From NCBI GenBank assembly GCA_002331465.1, contig DCYM01000017.1, positions 1 through 29,794 on the forward strand: 29,794 nucleotides of DNA, in the 5' to 3' direction. Made by a program: the position numbers and the translations under genes. Source of the stretch: Candidatus Neomicrothrix sp. UBA2110. Its GTDB lineage: Bacteria; Actinomycetota; Acidimicrobiia; Acidimicrobiales; Poriferisodalaceae. This document shows, piece after piece, positions 6,046 to 13,775 of the stretch. Positions within the stretch are counted from its first letter, which is position 1; each line of letters starts with the position of its first letter. Under the pieces are notes generated by a model that was not told the origin of the DNA, made no database searches, and worked only from the letters and a program-made list of their open reading frames with translations.

Positions 6046-8607
6046 GTGTTCAAACTCACCCTGAACTCATTGTTGGCGAGAAAGATTCGACTCGCCTTAA
6101 CCACGTTTGCAGTTGTACTAGGCGTCTCTTTCGTTTCGGGCTCATTTATTCTCGCCGATAGCCTCCGCTCTGTCTTTGACAAAATCGCCGTAGAGATCGC
6201 CGGTCCTGATTGGCTTCAAGTACGGGGCGTCGAAACAATCGAAGATGATGCTTTTAGTCGGCCCGTCGTGACCCAGACAGTTGTTGATCAAATCAGATCT
6301 ACCAAAGGCGTCTACGGCGCCGAGGGGGTGATTACAGGATTCCCCAGAATTTCAGTTGGTGAAACCTTGGTTAAACCGACTGGTGGGGCGCCTACTCTCG
6401 CCTTTAATTTTGAGCAGGAAACTGCAGAATTAAGCGGGTTTCAAACGATCGAAGGAACGGCGCCCGGCGATGGCGAGGCCATGGTCGATGTAGACACGGC
6501 AGCAAGATATGGCATCTCGGTCGGAGACGTCATCACCATTCGCACATTGCAACCACCAGAGGATTTGCGGGTTAGTGGCATCACCAGGTGGGGTCTAGAC
6601 AATGGAGGAGGTGGTGTTTTTGTACTGATCGACACCACAACCGCTCAACGACTCTTCAATTATCCCAACTCATTTCTAACAGTGACGGTCGCCGCTATGC
6701 CTGGAGTGGATGAAACCGCACTAGCGAACACGTTGACCCAGGAACTGCCAACTGGTTTCGAGGCGGTCACCAGTGATGTTGTGGCAAGTGAGTTCAGCGA
6801 TCAATTCGACACATTTATCACCATCTTTCAGAACGCTCTCCTGGTTTTTGCCGCCATTGCCCTCGTCGTGAGTGCCTTCATCATCAACAACACCTTCGCG
6901 ATCGTTCTGGGTCAACGGGTTCGAGAATTGGGTTTACTTCGCGCTATCGGCGCAACTGGGCGTCAAATACGTTCCTCAGTTCTGATTGAAGCTCTACTTA
7001 TCGGGGTGATTGCTTCTGTGATCGGCGTATTCGCTGGTCTGGGGATCACGTGGATCATCAAGGCACTTATAGCTCAAGCTGGGGACGGATCAGGTTTGCC
7101 AGATGGACCGTTAGTCATCGCTGCGCGTACATGGATCGCGGCGGCAATAGTAGGTATCGGAATAACCCTGCTGGCAGCTATTTCACCGGCGCGGAAAGCT
7201 TCAAGGATTCCGCCCATCGCTGCCTTACGAGATGACCTGACTCTCTGGTCGGGCGGTGGTCGCCGCAGAACCATCGTCGGACTTCTTTTGGGAGTTGGTG
7301 GTGTTCTCGCAACCGCCTTCGGAACCACAAGCGACGGTGGCGCCTTACGACAACTCGGGCTCTTGTCGGCGGGAGCGCTGCTGCTATTTATATCTATTTC
7401 CCTTCTCAGCACCCTCATAGCCAGGCCCGCAGCCCGACTCTTGGGTTGGCCTCTGACTCGGTTCGCACGCGCATCCGGCAACTTGGCGAGAGAAAACGCG
7501 AGCAGAAACCCCCGCAGAACCGCGTCCACGGCCTCGGCCTTGATGGTCGGTCTAGCTCTAGTTGCAATGGTTTTGGTTGTCGGCACCAGTTTCAAAAAGA
7601 CATTTTCTTCAATACTGGATTCCTCTTTGGGGGCAGATTTCTTCATTGATACAGAGCGAGACGGTTCGTGGGGCTTCAGCCCCCAGCTCGTTGAAGAAAT
7701 CAAAGAGATTGATGGTGTGGCGATAGCTGTCGGTTTTCGCGGTGGAGTCGGCACCGCCCAAATGAGTGTTGCCGGTTCATCAAAAGACGTGATCGGTACT
7801 CAAGAAGAAGGTTTGGGCCACGTACTGGACATCTCGCTGATTGAAGGCAGCTATTCAGGCTTGTCCCACGACGGTGTCCTAGTACACAAGGATCCTGCCG
7901 AAGATCTGACCTTGGCTGTAGGCGATGTGGTGTCGGCAACATTCCCGGTTGCCGGTACGAAAGATTTGCGAGTTGTCGGAATTTTTGATGACGGTTCCAT
8001 TCTCGGTAACTGGGTCATCGATATGAGCACCTACGAAAGCGGGTTCGACCCGTCACTGCAGTCAGACCTTTTCGCTGCTGTAGAACTTGAAGACGGAGTT
8101 GAGGTCCAAAACATCCGATCGCAACTTGATGCGATCGCCATCAATTACCCTGAAGCGATCCTCCAAGACCGAACGGAGTACCAAGAAACAATTGAAGGCC
8201 GGATCGACACCTTGCTACTCACAGTCAACGCACTGGTCGGTTTCGCTGTCGTCATTGCGGTGTTGGGCATCGTGAACACATTGATGCTGTCAGTGTTCGA
8301 AAGAACAAGAGAAATTGGACTCCTCAGAGCCGTCGGGATGACGCGACGTCAAACACGGCGAATGATCAGATGGGAAGCGGTAATCATCGCCGTATTCGGC
8401 GGGGTATTGGGAATACTTGTCGGAACTCTGCTCGGCTTTATCGCAGTTCAGGCCATGCCAGAGTCATTCATCACAGATTTCGGCATTCCAGTTGGAAACT
8501 TTGTCATCATTCTCGTCATGTGCGCTGCCGCGGGCGTCCTTGCCGCCATTCTGCCCGCTCGACGAGCAGCACGACTTAACGTCCTTGACGCGATCGCGCA
8601 CCCGTAA
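6046..8607 (+). CDS. ABC transporter permease with two FtsX domains
   Basis: An 853-residue integral membrane protein. The layout is one TM helix (about 17-38), a large extracytoplasmic domain (about 40-255), three TM helices of the first FtsX domain (about 258-288, 312-342, 362-382), two central helices (about 408-426 and 438-458), one helix (about 494-515), a second extracytoplasmic domain (about 520-720), and three TM helices of a second FtsX domain at the C-terminus. The FtsX hallmark following the first helix of each domain appears twice: RELGLLRAIGATGRQ (293-307) and REIGLLRAVGMTRRQ near 770. Both domains end in a PAR(R/K)A motif. This ten-helix duplicated form is common in Actinobacteria; the substrate is unknown. 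The start is GTG at 6046; an overlapping ATG at 6044 is out of frame. The stop TAA shares a base with the next ATG. Confidence 0.92.
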   Translation: MFKLTLNSLLARKIRLALTTFAVVLGVSFVSGSFILADSLRSVFDKIAVEIAGPDWLQVRGVETIEDDAFSRPVVTQTVVDQIRSTKGVYGAEGVITGFPRISVGETLVKPTGGAPTLAFNFEQETAELSGFQTIEGTAPGDGEAMVDVDTAARYGISVGDVITIRTLQPPEDLRVSGITRWGLDNGGGGVFVLIDTTTAQRLFNYPNSFLTVTVAAMPGVDETALANTLTQELPTGFEAVTSDVVASEFSDQFDTFITIFQNALLVFAAIALVVSAFIINNTFAIVLGQRVRELGLLRAIGATGRQIRSSVLIEALLIGVIASVIGVFAGLGITWIIKALIAQAGDGSGLPDGPLVIAARTWIAAAIVGIGITLLAAISPARKASRIPPIAALRDDLTLWSGGGRRRTIVGLLLGVGGVLATAFGTTSDGGALRQLGLLSAGALLLFISISLLSTLIARPAARLLGWPLTRFARASGNLARENASRNPRRTASTASALMVGLALVAMVLVVGTSFKKTFSSILDSSLGADFFIDTERDGSWGFSPQLVEEIKEIDGVAIAVGFRGGVGTAQMSVAGSSKDVIGTQEEGLGHVLDISLIEGSYSGLSHDGVLVHKDPAEDLTLAVGDVVSATFPVAGTKDLRVVGIFDDGSILGNWVIDMSTYESGFDPSLQSDLFAAVELEDGVEVQNIRSQLDAIAINYPEAILQDRTEYQETIEGRIDTLLLTVNALVGFAVVIAVLGIVNTLMLSVFERTREIGLLRAVGMTRRQTRRMIRWEAVIIAVFGGVLGILVGTLLGFIAVQAMPESFITDFGIPVGNFVIILVMCAAAGVLAAILPARRAARLNVLDAIAHP

Positions 8608-9002
8608 TGTCGTTAGATCCCTTGAACCCCACAAAAGACGTGAGCGCTTTCTTAGCCGAACGCCATCTCGCTTCGCTTACTTTGCTTCGCTCCGACGGCA
8701 GCCCTCACGTCTCAGCCGTGGGATTCACTTGGGATTTCGATGCTCAGTTGGTCCGAGTGATCACTTGGGAAAAGTCAATGAAAAGTCGGATTTTGGTGGA
8801 GTCACCTGGAACTCGGGCTGTTGTATGTCAGATTGACGGAGGCCGTTGGTTGAGCCTCGAAGGAACAGCGTTGGTATCTGCCGATCCTGATCGTTGCTTA
8901 CAAGGAACGCAACGTTACGCCCAGCGGTATCGAGTGCCGCAAGAGCGGTCAGATCGTACCGTCATTGAAATTTCGGTGGACAAGATCCTCGGGTCCGCCT
9001 AG
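8607..9002 (+). CDS. PPOX-class F420-dependent (Rv1155-like) oxidoreductase/binding protein
   Basis: A 131-residue split-beta-barrel protein of the pyridoxamine-5'-phosphate-oxidase-like superfamily, closest in look to the actinobacterial Rv1155/F420 group. Matching features are an opening AFLAERHLASLTLLRSDGSPH (about residues 14-34), the GFTWDFD strand, VITWEKSMKSRIL in the cofactor-binding position, the VCQIDGGRWLSLEGTA strand pair (about 74-89), and the closing IEISVDKILG. Family members bind F420, FMN or haem-related cofactors; which one applies here cannot be told. The ATG overlaps the permease stop by one base (TAATG), so it is translated with the exporter. It ends 66 bases from the convergent helD end. 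Confidence 0.84.
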   Translation: MSLDPLNPTKDVSAFLAERHLASLTLLRSDGSPHVSAVGFTWDFDAQLVRVITWEKSMKSRILVESPGTRAVVCQIDGGRWLSLEGTALVSADPDRCLQGTQRYAQRYRVPQERSDRTVIEISVDKILGSA

Positions 9003-9068
9003 CCCCTCTTGACTAGAAATTTGCCGTGTGGATCTTCAACGACCCTGGCCGTATGGGTAGGGGTGGGC

Positions 9069-11174
9069 TTAGTCGACGAGTACTTGAGGCAGTGGACGCG
9101 CGTGCACTATCGCTAAACGCTTGGTGGAGCGAGTAAGGGCTACAAACAGCGCTCGCAGACCTTGCGGTTCTTCATCAAGAATTGTCGCCGGTTCGATGAC
9201 CACAGTGCCGTCTAGCTCGAGGCCTTTTACGAGTTGCACTGGTACCAAAGCTATTTTGGGGTGGAGGGGACCACTTACGTTTCGGCTCGCTGTCGTCGCC
9301 CGACCGTAATCAACGCCTTTTGCCCGAAGAGATTCGTCGACCATTTCGATGAGACTTGCGGGTGCAATAACGGCGATCGAACCACCTTCAAGCGCCTCTG
9401 ACTCTTCTAAAACCATTGATACGGCCTTCTCTACAAGTGATTGAACGGAAGCTATTGGTTGGCCTGCTACTTCAACCACGCGCGGTGGGCTACCGACCGA
9501 GCGCACAGCTTTAGGCGGAGCGAGCTCAGGTGCAACGACAGCAAGGACCTTGTTGGCCAGTTCGAGATTGGGTGCAGGAATGCGGTAACTGAGCGTCAGT
9601 TCGCGAACACGGTGCTCACTTGCCCCGGCCGGCATGTAGTTCAACACCTCATCCCAGTTCGCTGCGGCCCCAGGGGCTGTTGCCTGCGCAATGTCTCCCA
9701 CGAGTGTCATGGATCCGTTCAAGGAACGGCGGGAGATCATTCGCAACGCCATTGGTGTGTGATCTTGAGTTTCGTCGACAACGATATGCCCGAACGTACG
9801 AATTTCAGGGTCTCGGGCCTTGCGCTGCCTATCTAAACGCGGCCCTAGGCCCGAGTAGGCCTCGTCCAATAACGCCACGTCGGCGTCACTCCATCGATAA
9901 TCGGATAACGACTCACCTCTTGGTCGAAACAGCGTCAGCGATTCTTCTTCGGAGAAATGTTCCCCTGCAGCGGAAGCGATAAGAGCCTTAGAGCCGAATA
10001 AATCTCTGAGTAATTGAGCCGGAGTCAGCACCGGCCACATCCATTCAAGCGCTTCAAGAACTCTGGAGTCACGCCGTAACCGATAACGCACATTGTCGGG
10101 GTCAGGTTGAGAATGGTGTGAAGCTGCAAGCGCTGCAAAGAACTCACGTTCAACGTATCGACGTCCGGCGTTGTGTCGTCGATATCTTCGACGCGCCTCG
10201 CGAACGATGCCACGGCTTTGAGATACCGAAATACGCAACCTGGCAAGACCGAAGCCCACCACGAGGTCATCCCGCAAGGCTCGTTCGCGGTCTCGAATAG
10301 TGTCTGCGACCACTGAGACCATCCGCTTATTTCCTTTGACGGCAGCTGAGTTCGACTCATCGGGAAGTGTGACGCGCACATCATCAAAAATATCGACGAA
10401 TAAGTCCGCTAAGACCGTCAGATATACGCCGGCTTCGCCGAGACTCGGGAGAACTTGTTCGATGTAACGCAAAAACAACCGGTTGGGCCCTACTACGAGG
10501 ACGCCCTGTCCTTCGAGCGGGAAACGATGTGTGTAAAGGAGGTACGCAGCGCGATGGAGTGCTACCACTGTCTTTCCGGTCCCTGGTCCACCTTGGACAA
10601 TGAGCATCCCTTTAAGGGGATCGCGAATAATTTGGTCTTGTTCACCTTGAATCGTGGCGACGATGTCGCGTAGTTGCCCGTCGCGATTCTGGTCTAAAGC
10701 CGCTAACAAGGCGCCGTGTCCCTGAAAGCCCTCATCTAACTGATCGAGGTCGAATAACTCATCTTCGATGTCAAGCAACTCCCGACCGCGACTCACGAAG
10801 TGTCGACGCCGGACGAGCCCCATCGGGTCTCTGCCGGTCGCCCGGTAGAAGGGTTCAGCTATAGGAGCACGCCAATCCACCACCACTGGTTCTTGTTCTT
10901 CGTCTGCTACGGCTAGTCGTCCGATATGGAACTGGTCGCGGTTATCTAAATCGATTCGTCCAAAAATCAGAGATGCTGAACCTAATTGGAGTTGACCGAG
11001 TCTGTTTTGGATGCTTCCTTCGATCACGTCGCGTTCATAGCGAGCTTGGGTCGTTCCTCCGCGACTCACTTCAACCATTCCGCGTAACTTGAGCGCTCGG
11101 TCGCGCGCCTGCTCGAGCAGGCGATGTGCACGATCAATATGCGACTGTTCAGCTTCAATTTCGGGGTGAGTCAC
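9069..11174 (-). CDS. helD: HelD-like UvrD/Rep-family ATPase (RNA polymerase recycling factor)
   Basis: A 701-residue superfamily 1 helicase-like protein. The N-terminus (about 4-65) is a charged coiled-coil region, as in HelD proteins that reach into RNA polymerase channels. It is followed by the HelD-typical FGRIDL...FHIGRLAV and VVVDWRAPIAEPFYRA segments (about 71-112). The ATPase core has a Q-like motif IQGEQDQIIRDP (175-186), Walker A GGPGTGKT (195-202), a Walker B region VVDETQD, motif III VGDIAQAT, motif V KGLELDGTVVIEP, and motif VI LFVALTRSTKRL near the end. In Gram-positive bacteria HelD frees stalled or hibernating RNA polymerase using ATP. The length is close to actinobacterial class II HelD. 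It is monocistronic and divergent from hemE across 148 bases. A generic UvrD/Rep-type DNA helicase is the less likely alternative. Confidence 0.9.
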   Translation of the reverse strand: MTHPEIEAEQSHIDRAHRLLEQARDRALKLRGMVEVSRGGTTQARYERDVIEGSIQNRLGQLQLGSASLIFGRIDLDNRDQFHIGRLAVADEEQEPVVVDWRAPIAEPFYRATGRDPMGLVRRRHFVSRGRELLDIEDELFDLDQLDEGFQGHGALLAALDQNRDGQLRDIVATIQGEQDQIIRDPLKGMLIVQGGPGTGKTVVALHRAAYLLYTHRFPLEGQGVLVVGPNRLFLRYIEQVLPSLGEAGVYLTVLADLFVDIFDDVRVTLPDESNSAAVKGNKRMVSVVADTIRDRERALRDDLVVGFGLARLRISVSQSRGIVREARRRYRRHNAGRRYVEREFFAALAASHHSQPDPDNVRYRLRRDSRVLEALEWMWPVLTPAQLLRDLFGSKALIASAAGEHFSEEESLTLFRPRGESLSDYRWSDADVALLDEAYSGLGPRLDRQRKARDPEIRTFGHIVVDETQDHTPMALRMISRRSLNGSMTLVGDIAQATAPGAAANWDEVLNYMPAGASEHRVRELTLSYRIPAPNLELANKVLAVVAPELAPPKAVRSVGSPPRVVEVAGQPIASVQSLVEKAVSMVLEESEALEGGSIAVIAPASLIEMVDESLRAKGVDYGRATTASRNVSGPLHPKIALVPVQLVKGLELDGTVVIEPATILDEEPQGLRALFVALTRSTKRLAIVHARPLPQVLVD

Positions 11175-11185
11175 GCGTAAAACAC

Positions 11186-11236
11186 CAGTTCAAAGAACTG
11201 ACCAGCATAGCCTTCCCAGAAGTTTTAGGGCAGTTC
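11186..11236. promoter_or_regulatory. Three CAGTTC-type half sites in the helD-hemE divergent region
   Basis: CAGTTC (11186-11191) and GAACTG (11195-11200) form a perfect inverted repeat with a 3-base spacer, only 12 bases upstream of the helD start. A further CAGTTC lies at 11231-11236. The cluster sits in the only intergenic space between two divergent genes, which suits a transcription-factor binding site. No known regulator motif is recognised. Confidence 0.3.
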
Positions 11237-11299
11237 GACAACTCCAATGCGCAAGAAAGCCAAGCGGTACCGGTACTCCAGTAGGGCTCCAAGCGTGAA

Positions 11300-11317
11300 C
11301 CGACGGTAGCGTCGGAG
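11300..11317 (+). promoter_or_regulatory. Hairpin overlapping the hemE ribosome binding site
   Basis: CCGACG (11300-11305) and CGTCGG (11310-11315) pair around a GTAG tetraloop. The GGAG Shine-Dalgarno (11314-11317) begins inside the 3' arm, 5 bases from the ATG at 11323. In the mRNA the stem would cover part of the ribosome binding site. The structure is seen directly; a regulatory role is inferred. Confidence 0.4.
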
Positions 11318-11322
11318 ATGAG

Positions 11323-12399
11323 ATGTCTCTTCCGCCCGACCATCCGAGCCGCTCGTTCACCGCGAATTCCTATTTACGAGCCTGCCGTCTTCAGCCAGTT
11401 GACCGCGTTCCGGTGTGGTTCCAACGACAAGCGGGTCGGTCGCTACCCGAGTACAGGCAAGTTCGCGGCGATGGAAGCATTCTTCGCTCTATCGAAGACG
11501 CTTCGCTCACCGCTGAAATAACCATGCAGCCCGTTCGTCGATATGGTGTCGACGCGGCGATTTTGTTTTCCGACATAGTGGTCCCGGTTAATGCAGTGGG
11601 GTTCAAGATTGATGTAGTTCCTGGCGTAGGGCCAACAGCAGAACAACCGTTTCGAAGTAAAGAAGACCTAAACCGTCTGCGTCCGCTTGAACCAGATATC
11701 GATACTCCATATGTTTTGGATGCGGTCAGACTTCTAGTCGAACAACTCGAAGTTCCACTCATTGGTTTTGCCGGAGCCCCTTTCACAGTTGCTAGCTATT
11801 TGATCGAAGGTCAACCTTCGCGTAATCACGCTCGAACCAAGTCGTTGATGCATTCAGACCCAAATCTTTGGCACGAATTAATGACCCGTTTGTCAGATAT
11901 TTCGATCTCTTCTATGCGATCTCAAGTACTCGCTGGAGCGAGCGCAGTGCAACTATTCGATTCCTGGGCAGGGGCACTGCAGCCTGTTGACTACGAGGAA
12001 CACGTTCTGCCTCACAGCCGGCGGGTGTTTGAGGAGTTAGCTGACCTTGAGGTCCCGCGCGCTCATTTCGGGGTGGGGACTGCCGAAATTTTGTCACTGA
12101 TGAGTGAAGCAGGGGCAGATGTTGTTGGCGCCGATTGGCGGGTACCAATCGATGAGGTGCGACGTCGCGTGGGATCAAAAACTGCCGTCCAAGGCAACCT
12201 TGACCCTGCAGTCTGCTTAGCGGATTGGCCTGTAGTGGCCGAACAGACTCGCCGAGTACTCAAGGCAGCTGGAGGAAAGCCGGGGCACATCTTTAATCTG
12301 GGGCATGGAGTACTTCCAGAGACAAACCCCGCGATACTTGAGCAGGTAGTGGAGTTGGTTCACACCGAAGGCCTTAACCCTGACCTATTGGCGACATGA
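11323..12399 (+). CDS. hemE: Uroporphyrinogen decarboxylase
   Basis: A 358-residue cytoplasmic enzyme that decarboxylates the four acetate side chains of uroporphyrinogen III to give coproporphyrinogen III. The signature PVWFQRQAGRSLPEYR (30-45) carries the substrate-binding R35 and R39 (human R37/R41 type). D84 in LFSDI is the catalytic aspartate, Y159 in TVASYLIEG the active-site tyrosine, and H328 in FNLGHGVLP the conserved histidine. Length and ends are normal for the family. The residue after PVWF is Q rather than the common M. The ATG has GGAG five bases upstream, inside a hairpin. Its last codons overlap the hemY start by 4 bases (ATGA), so hemE, hemY and lnt form a coupled operon divergent from helD. 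Confidence 0.96.
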   Translation: MSLPPDHPSRSFTANSYLRACRLQPVDRVPVWFQRQAGRSLPEYRQVRGDGSILRSIEDASLTAEITMQPVRRYGVDAAILFSDIVVPVNAVGFKIDVVPGVGPTAEQPFRSKEDLNRLRPLEPDIDTPYVLDAVRLLVEQLEVPLIGFAGAPFTVASYLIEGQPSRNHARTKSLMHSDPNLWHELMTRLSDISISSMRSQVLAGASAVQLFDSWAGALQPVDYEEHVLPHSRRVFEELADLEVPRAHFGVGTAEILSLMSEAGADVVGADWRVPIDEVRRRVGSKTAVQGNLDPAVCLADWPVVAEQTRRVLKAAGGKPGHIFNLGHGVLPETNPAILEQVVELVHTEGLNPDLLAT

Positions 12400-13775
12400 C
12401 CAAGCGTGCCGTAGTCATCGGTGGAGGCATCGCAGGCCTCACCACGCTTCACCGCATCCGGCAGCAGTCGCCAGATACCGACGCTGTTCTTCTCGAAGCC
12501 TCACCTCGTCTCGGCGGAAAGATTCTGACGACCAGTTTTTTGGGACGGCCTGTTGACGAGGCTGCTGATGCCTTCATCAGCAGAGTCCCATGGGCACTTG
12601 AACTGTGCGAAGAACTCGGGTTGGACAATTTTCTCATTAGCCCAGCGACGACGGGCGCCTATGTCTTAGTTGATGGCGAACTACGAAAACTTCCTGAAGG
12701 TCTTCTTCTCGGGGTGCCAACGAAACTGCTTCCGTTGTTACGAAGTCGAATCGTTAGTCCGCTTGCTGTACTTCGCGCTGGCTTAGACCGAATCCGACCC
12801 GACGACTGGCCGGGCGACGATGAATCCGTCGGTGGGCTTATTAGGCGCAGGATGGGCGATCAGATCGCTGATCGGCTAGTTGACCCTCTAATCGGAAGTA
12901 TCAACGCAGGCGACACTGACCATCTTGACGTGGCGTTGGCCGCCCCTCAGTTAGAGACTGCTTCGCGACGGCACCGCAGTTTGATCGCGGGACTTAAAGA
13001 ACAAACAAAAATCTCTCCCGAGAATACGAAACCGCTCTTCCTCAGCTTTGAGAACGGAATGGGTCACCTCGTCAAGGTGCTAGTAAGCGCGCTCGGTGAC
13101 GCTGACATTCGAACGAATACGCGCGTGACCAGCATTGCTAGCAACGATGGGTATCTGAACATCACCACTAACGGCGCCACCATCGAAAGTGACGTCGTTG
13201 TTCTCGCAACACCTGCTGATCAAGCAGCGAACCTTTTATCTAGTTGCTCATCAGCCGCCAGCCGGCTGTCTTCCATAGAGCACGCGTCCGTCGCGTTAGT
13301 CACTATGGGCTTTCGTCGATCCGACGTTCACCACCCCCTTGATGCTTCAGGTGTGCTTGTGCCTCATACCGAGGGGCTACTCACGACAGCCATCAGTTGG
13401 GGTAGCTCCAAATGGCCGCATTGGGTTGACGACGAACATGCCGTTTTTCGGGTGTCTGCCGGTCGAGCTGGAGATACGAGGGCGTTGGCTCTCGATGACG
13501 ATGATCTTGTTGAAGCGTTGCTCACCGAAATAGCTCACATTTTGCACATTGAGGGGAGCCTCATCGAGTGGCGGGTTTCGCGATGGATCGATGCGTTTCC
13601 CCAATACGCGCCAGGACACGATCGGTTGGTGAGCGCAATTGAACGTGATTTGCGGACAGAAATGCCTGGGGTTTTCTTGACCGGAGCTGCTTACAGAGGT
13701 CTCGGAATTCCGGCTTGCATCAGACAGGGTGGCGAATGTGCAGATGCCGCCCTCGACTACCTCAAAGCAAAATGA
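12396..13775 (+). CDS. hemY: Coproporphyrinogen III / protoporphyrinogen IX oxidase (HemY type)
   Basis: A 459-residue FAD-dependent oxidase of the haem pathway. The dinucleotide-binding motif GGGIAG (9-14) is followed by the acidic end of the second strand (LLEASPRLGGKI, about 33-44). The C-terminal FAD motif appears as FLTGAAYRGLGIPACIRQG near 427-445. Because the window also holds a HemQ/ChdC gene, the organism probably uses the coproporphyrin-dependent branch. There this enzyme (also called CgoX) makes coproporphyrin III from coproporphyrinogen III; that reading follows from established knowledge of Actinobacteria. It overlaps hemE by 4 bases upstream and lnt by 4 bases downstream. The ferrochelatase gene is not in the window. 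Confidence 0.93.
   Translation: MTKRAVVIGGGIAGLTTLHRIRQQSPDTDAVLLEASPRLGGKILTTSFLGRPVDEAADAFISRVPWALELCEELGLDNFLISPATTGAYVLVDGELRKLPEGLLLGVPTKLLPLLRSRIVSPLAVLRAGLDRIRPDDWPGDDESVGGLIRRRMGDQIADRLVDPLIGSINAGDTDHLDVALAAPQLETASRRHRSLIAGLKEQTKISPENTKPLFLSFENGMGHLVKVLVSALGDADIRTNTRVTSIASNDGYLNITTNGATIESDVVVLATPADQAANLLSSCSSAASRLSSIEHASVALVTMGFRRSDVHHPLDASGVLVPHTEGLLTTAISWGSSKWPHWVDDEHAVFRVSAGRAGDTRALALDDDDLVEALLTEIAHILHIEGSLIEWRVSRWIDAFPQYAPGHDRLVSAIERDLRTEMPGVFLTGAAYRGLGIPACIRQGGECADAALDYLKAK

Noticed and set aside
7074..7754. A 226-codon open frame on the minus strand
   Set aside because: It lies wholly inside the permease gene on the other strand; composition is Pro/Ser/Arg-rich without any domain, typical of an antisense shadow.
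9001..9069. Complementary ends AGCCC...GGGCT as a bidirectional terminator between the PPOX gene and helD
   Set aside because: The arms are about 50 bases apart with no compact stem and no T-run, and the right arm includes the helD stop; not a credible intrinsic terminator.
13715..13771. Upstream ATG start for lnt
   Set aside because: It lies deep within hemY and adds a non-hydrophobic stretch ahead of the first membrane helix, whereas the ATG at 13772 makes the same ATGA coupling seen between hemE and hemY.
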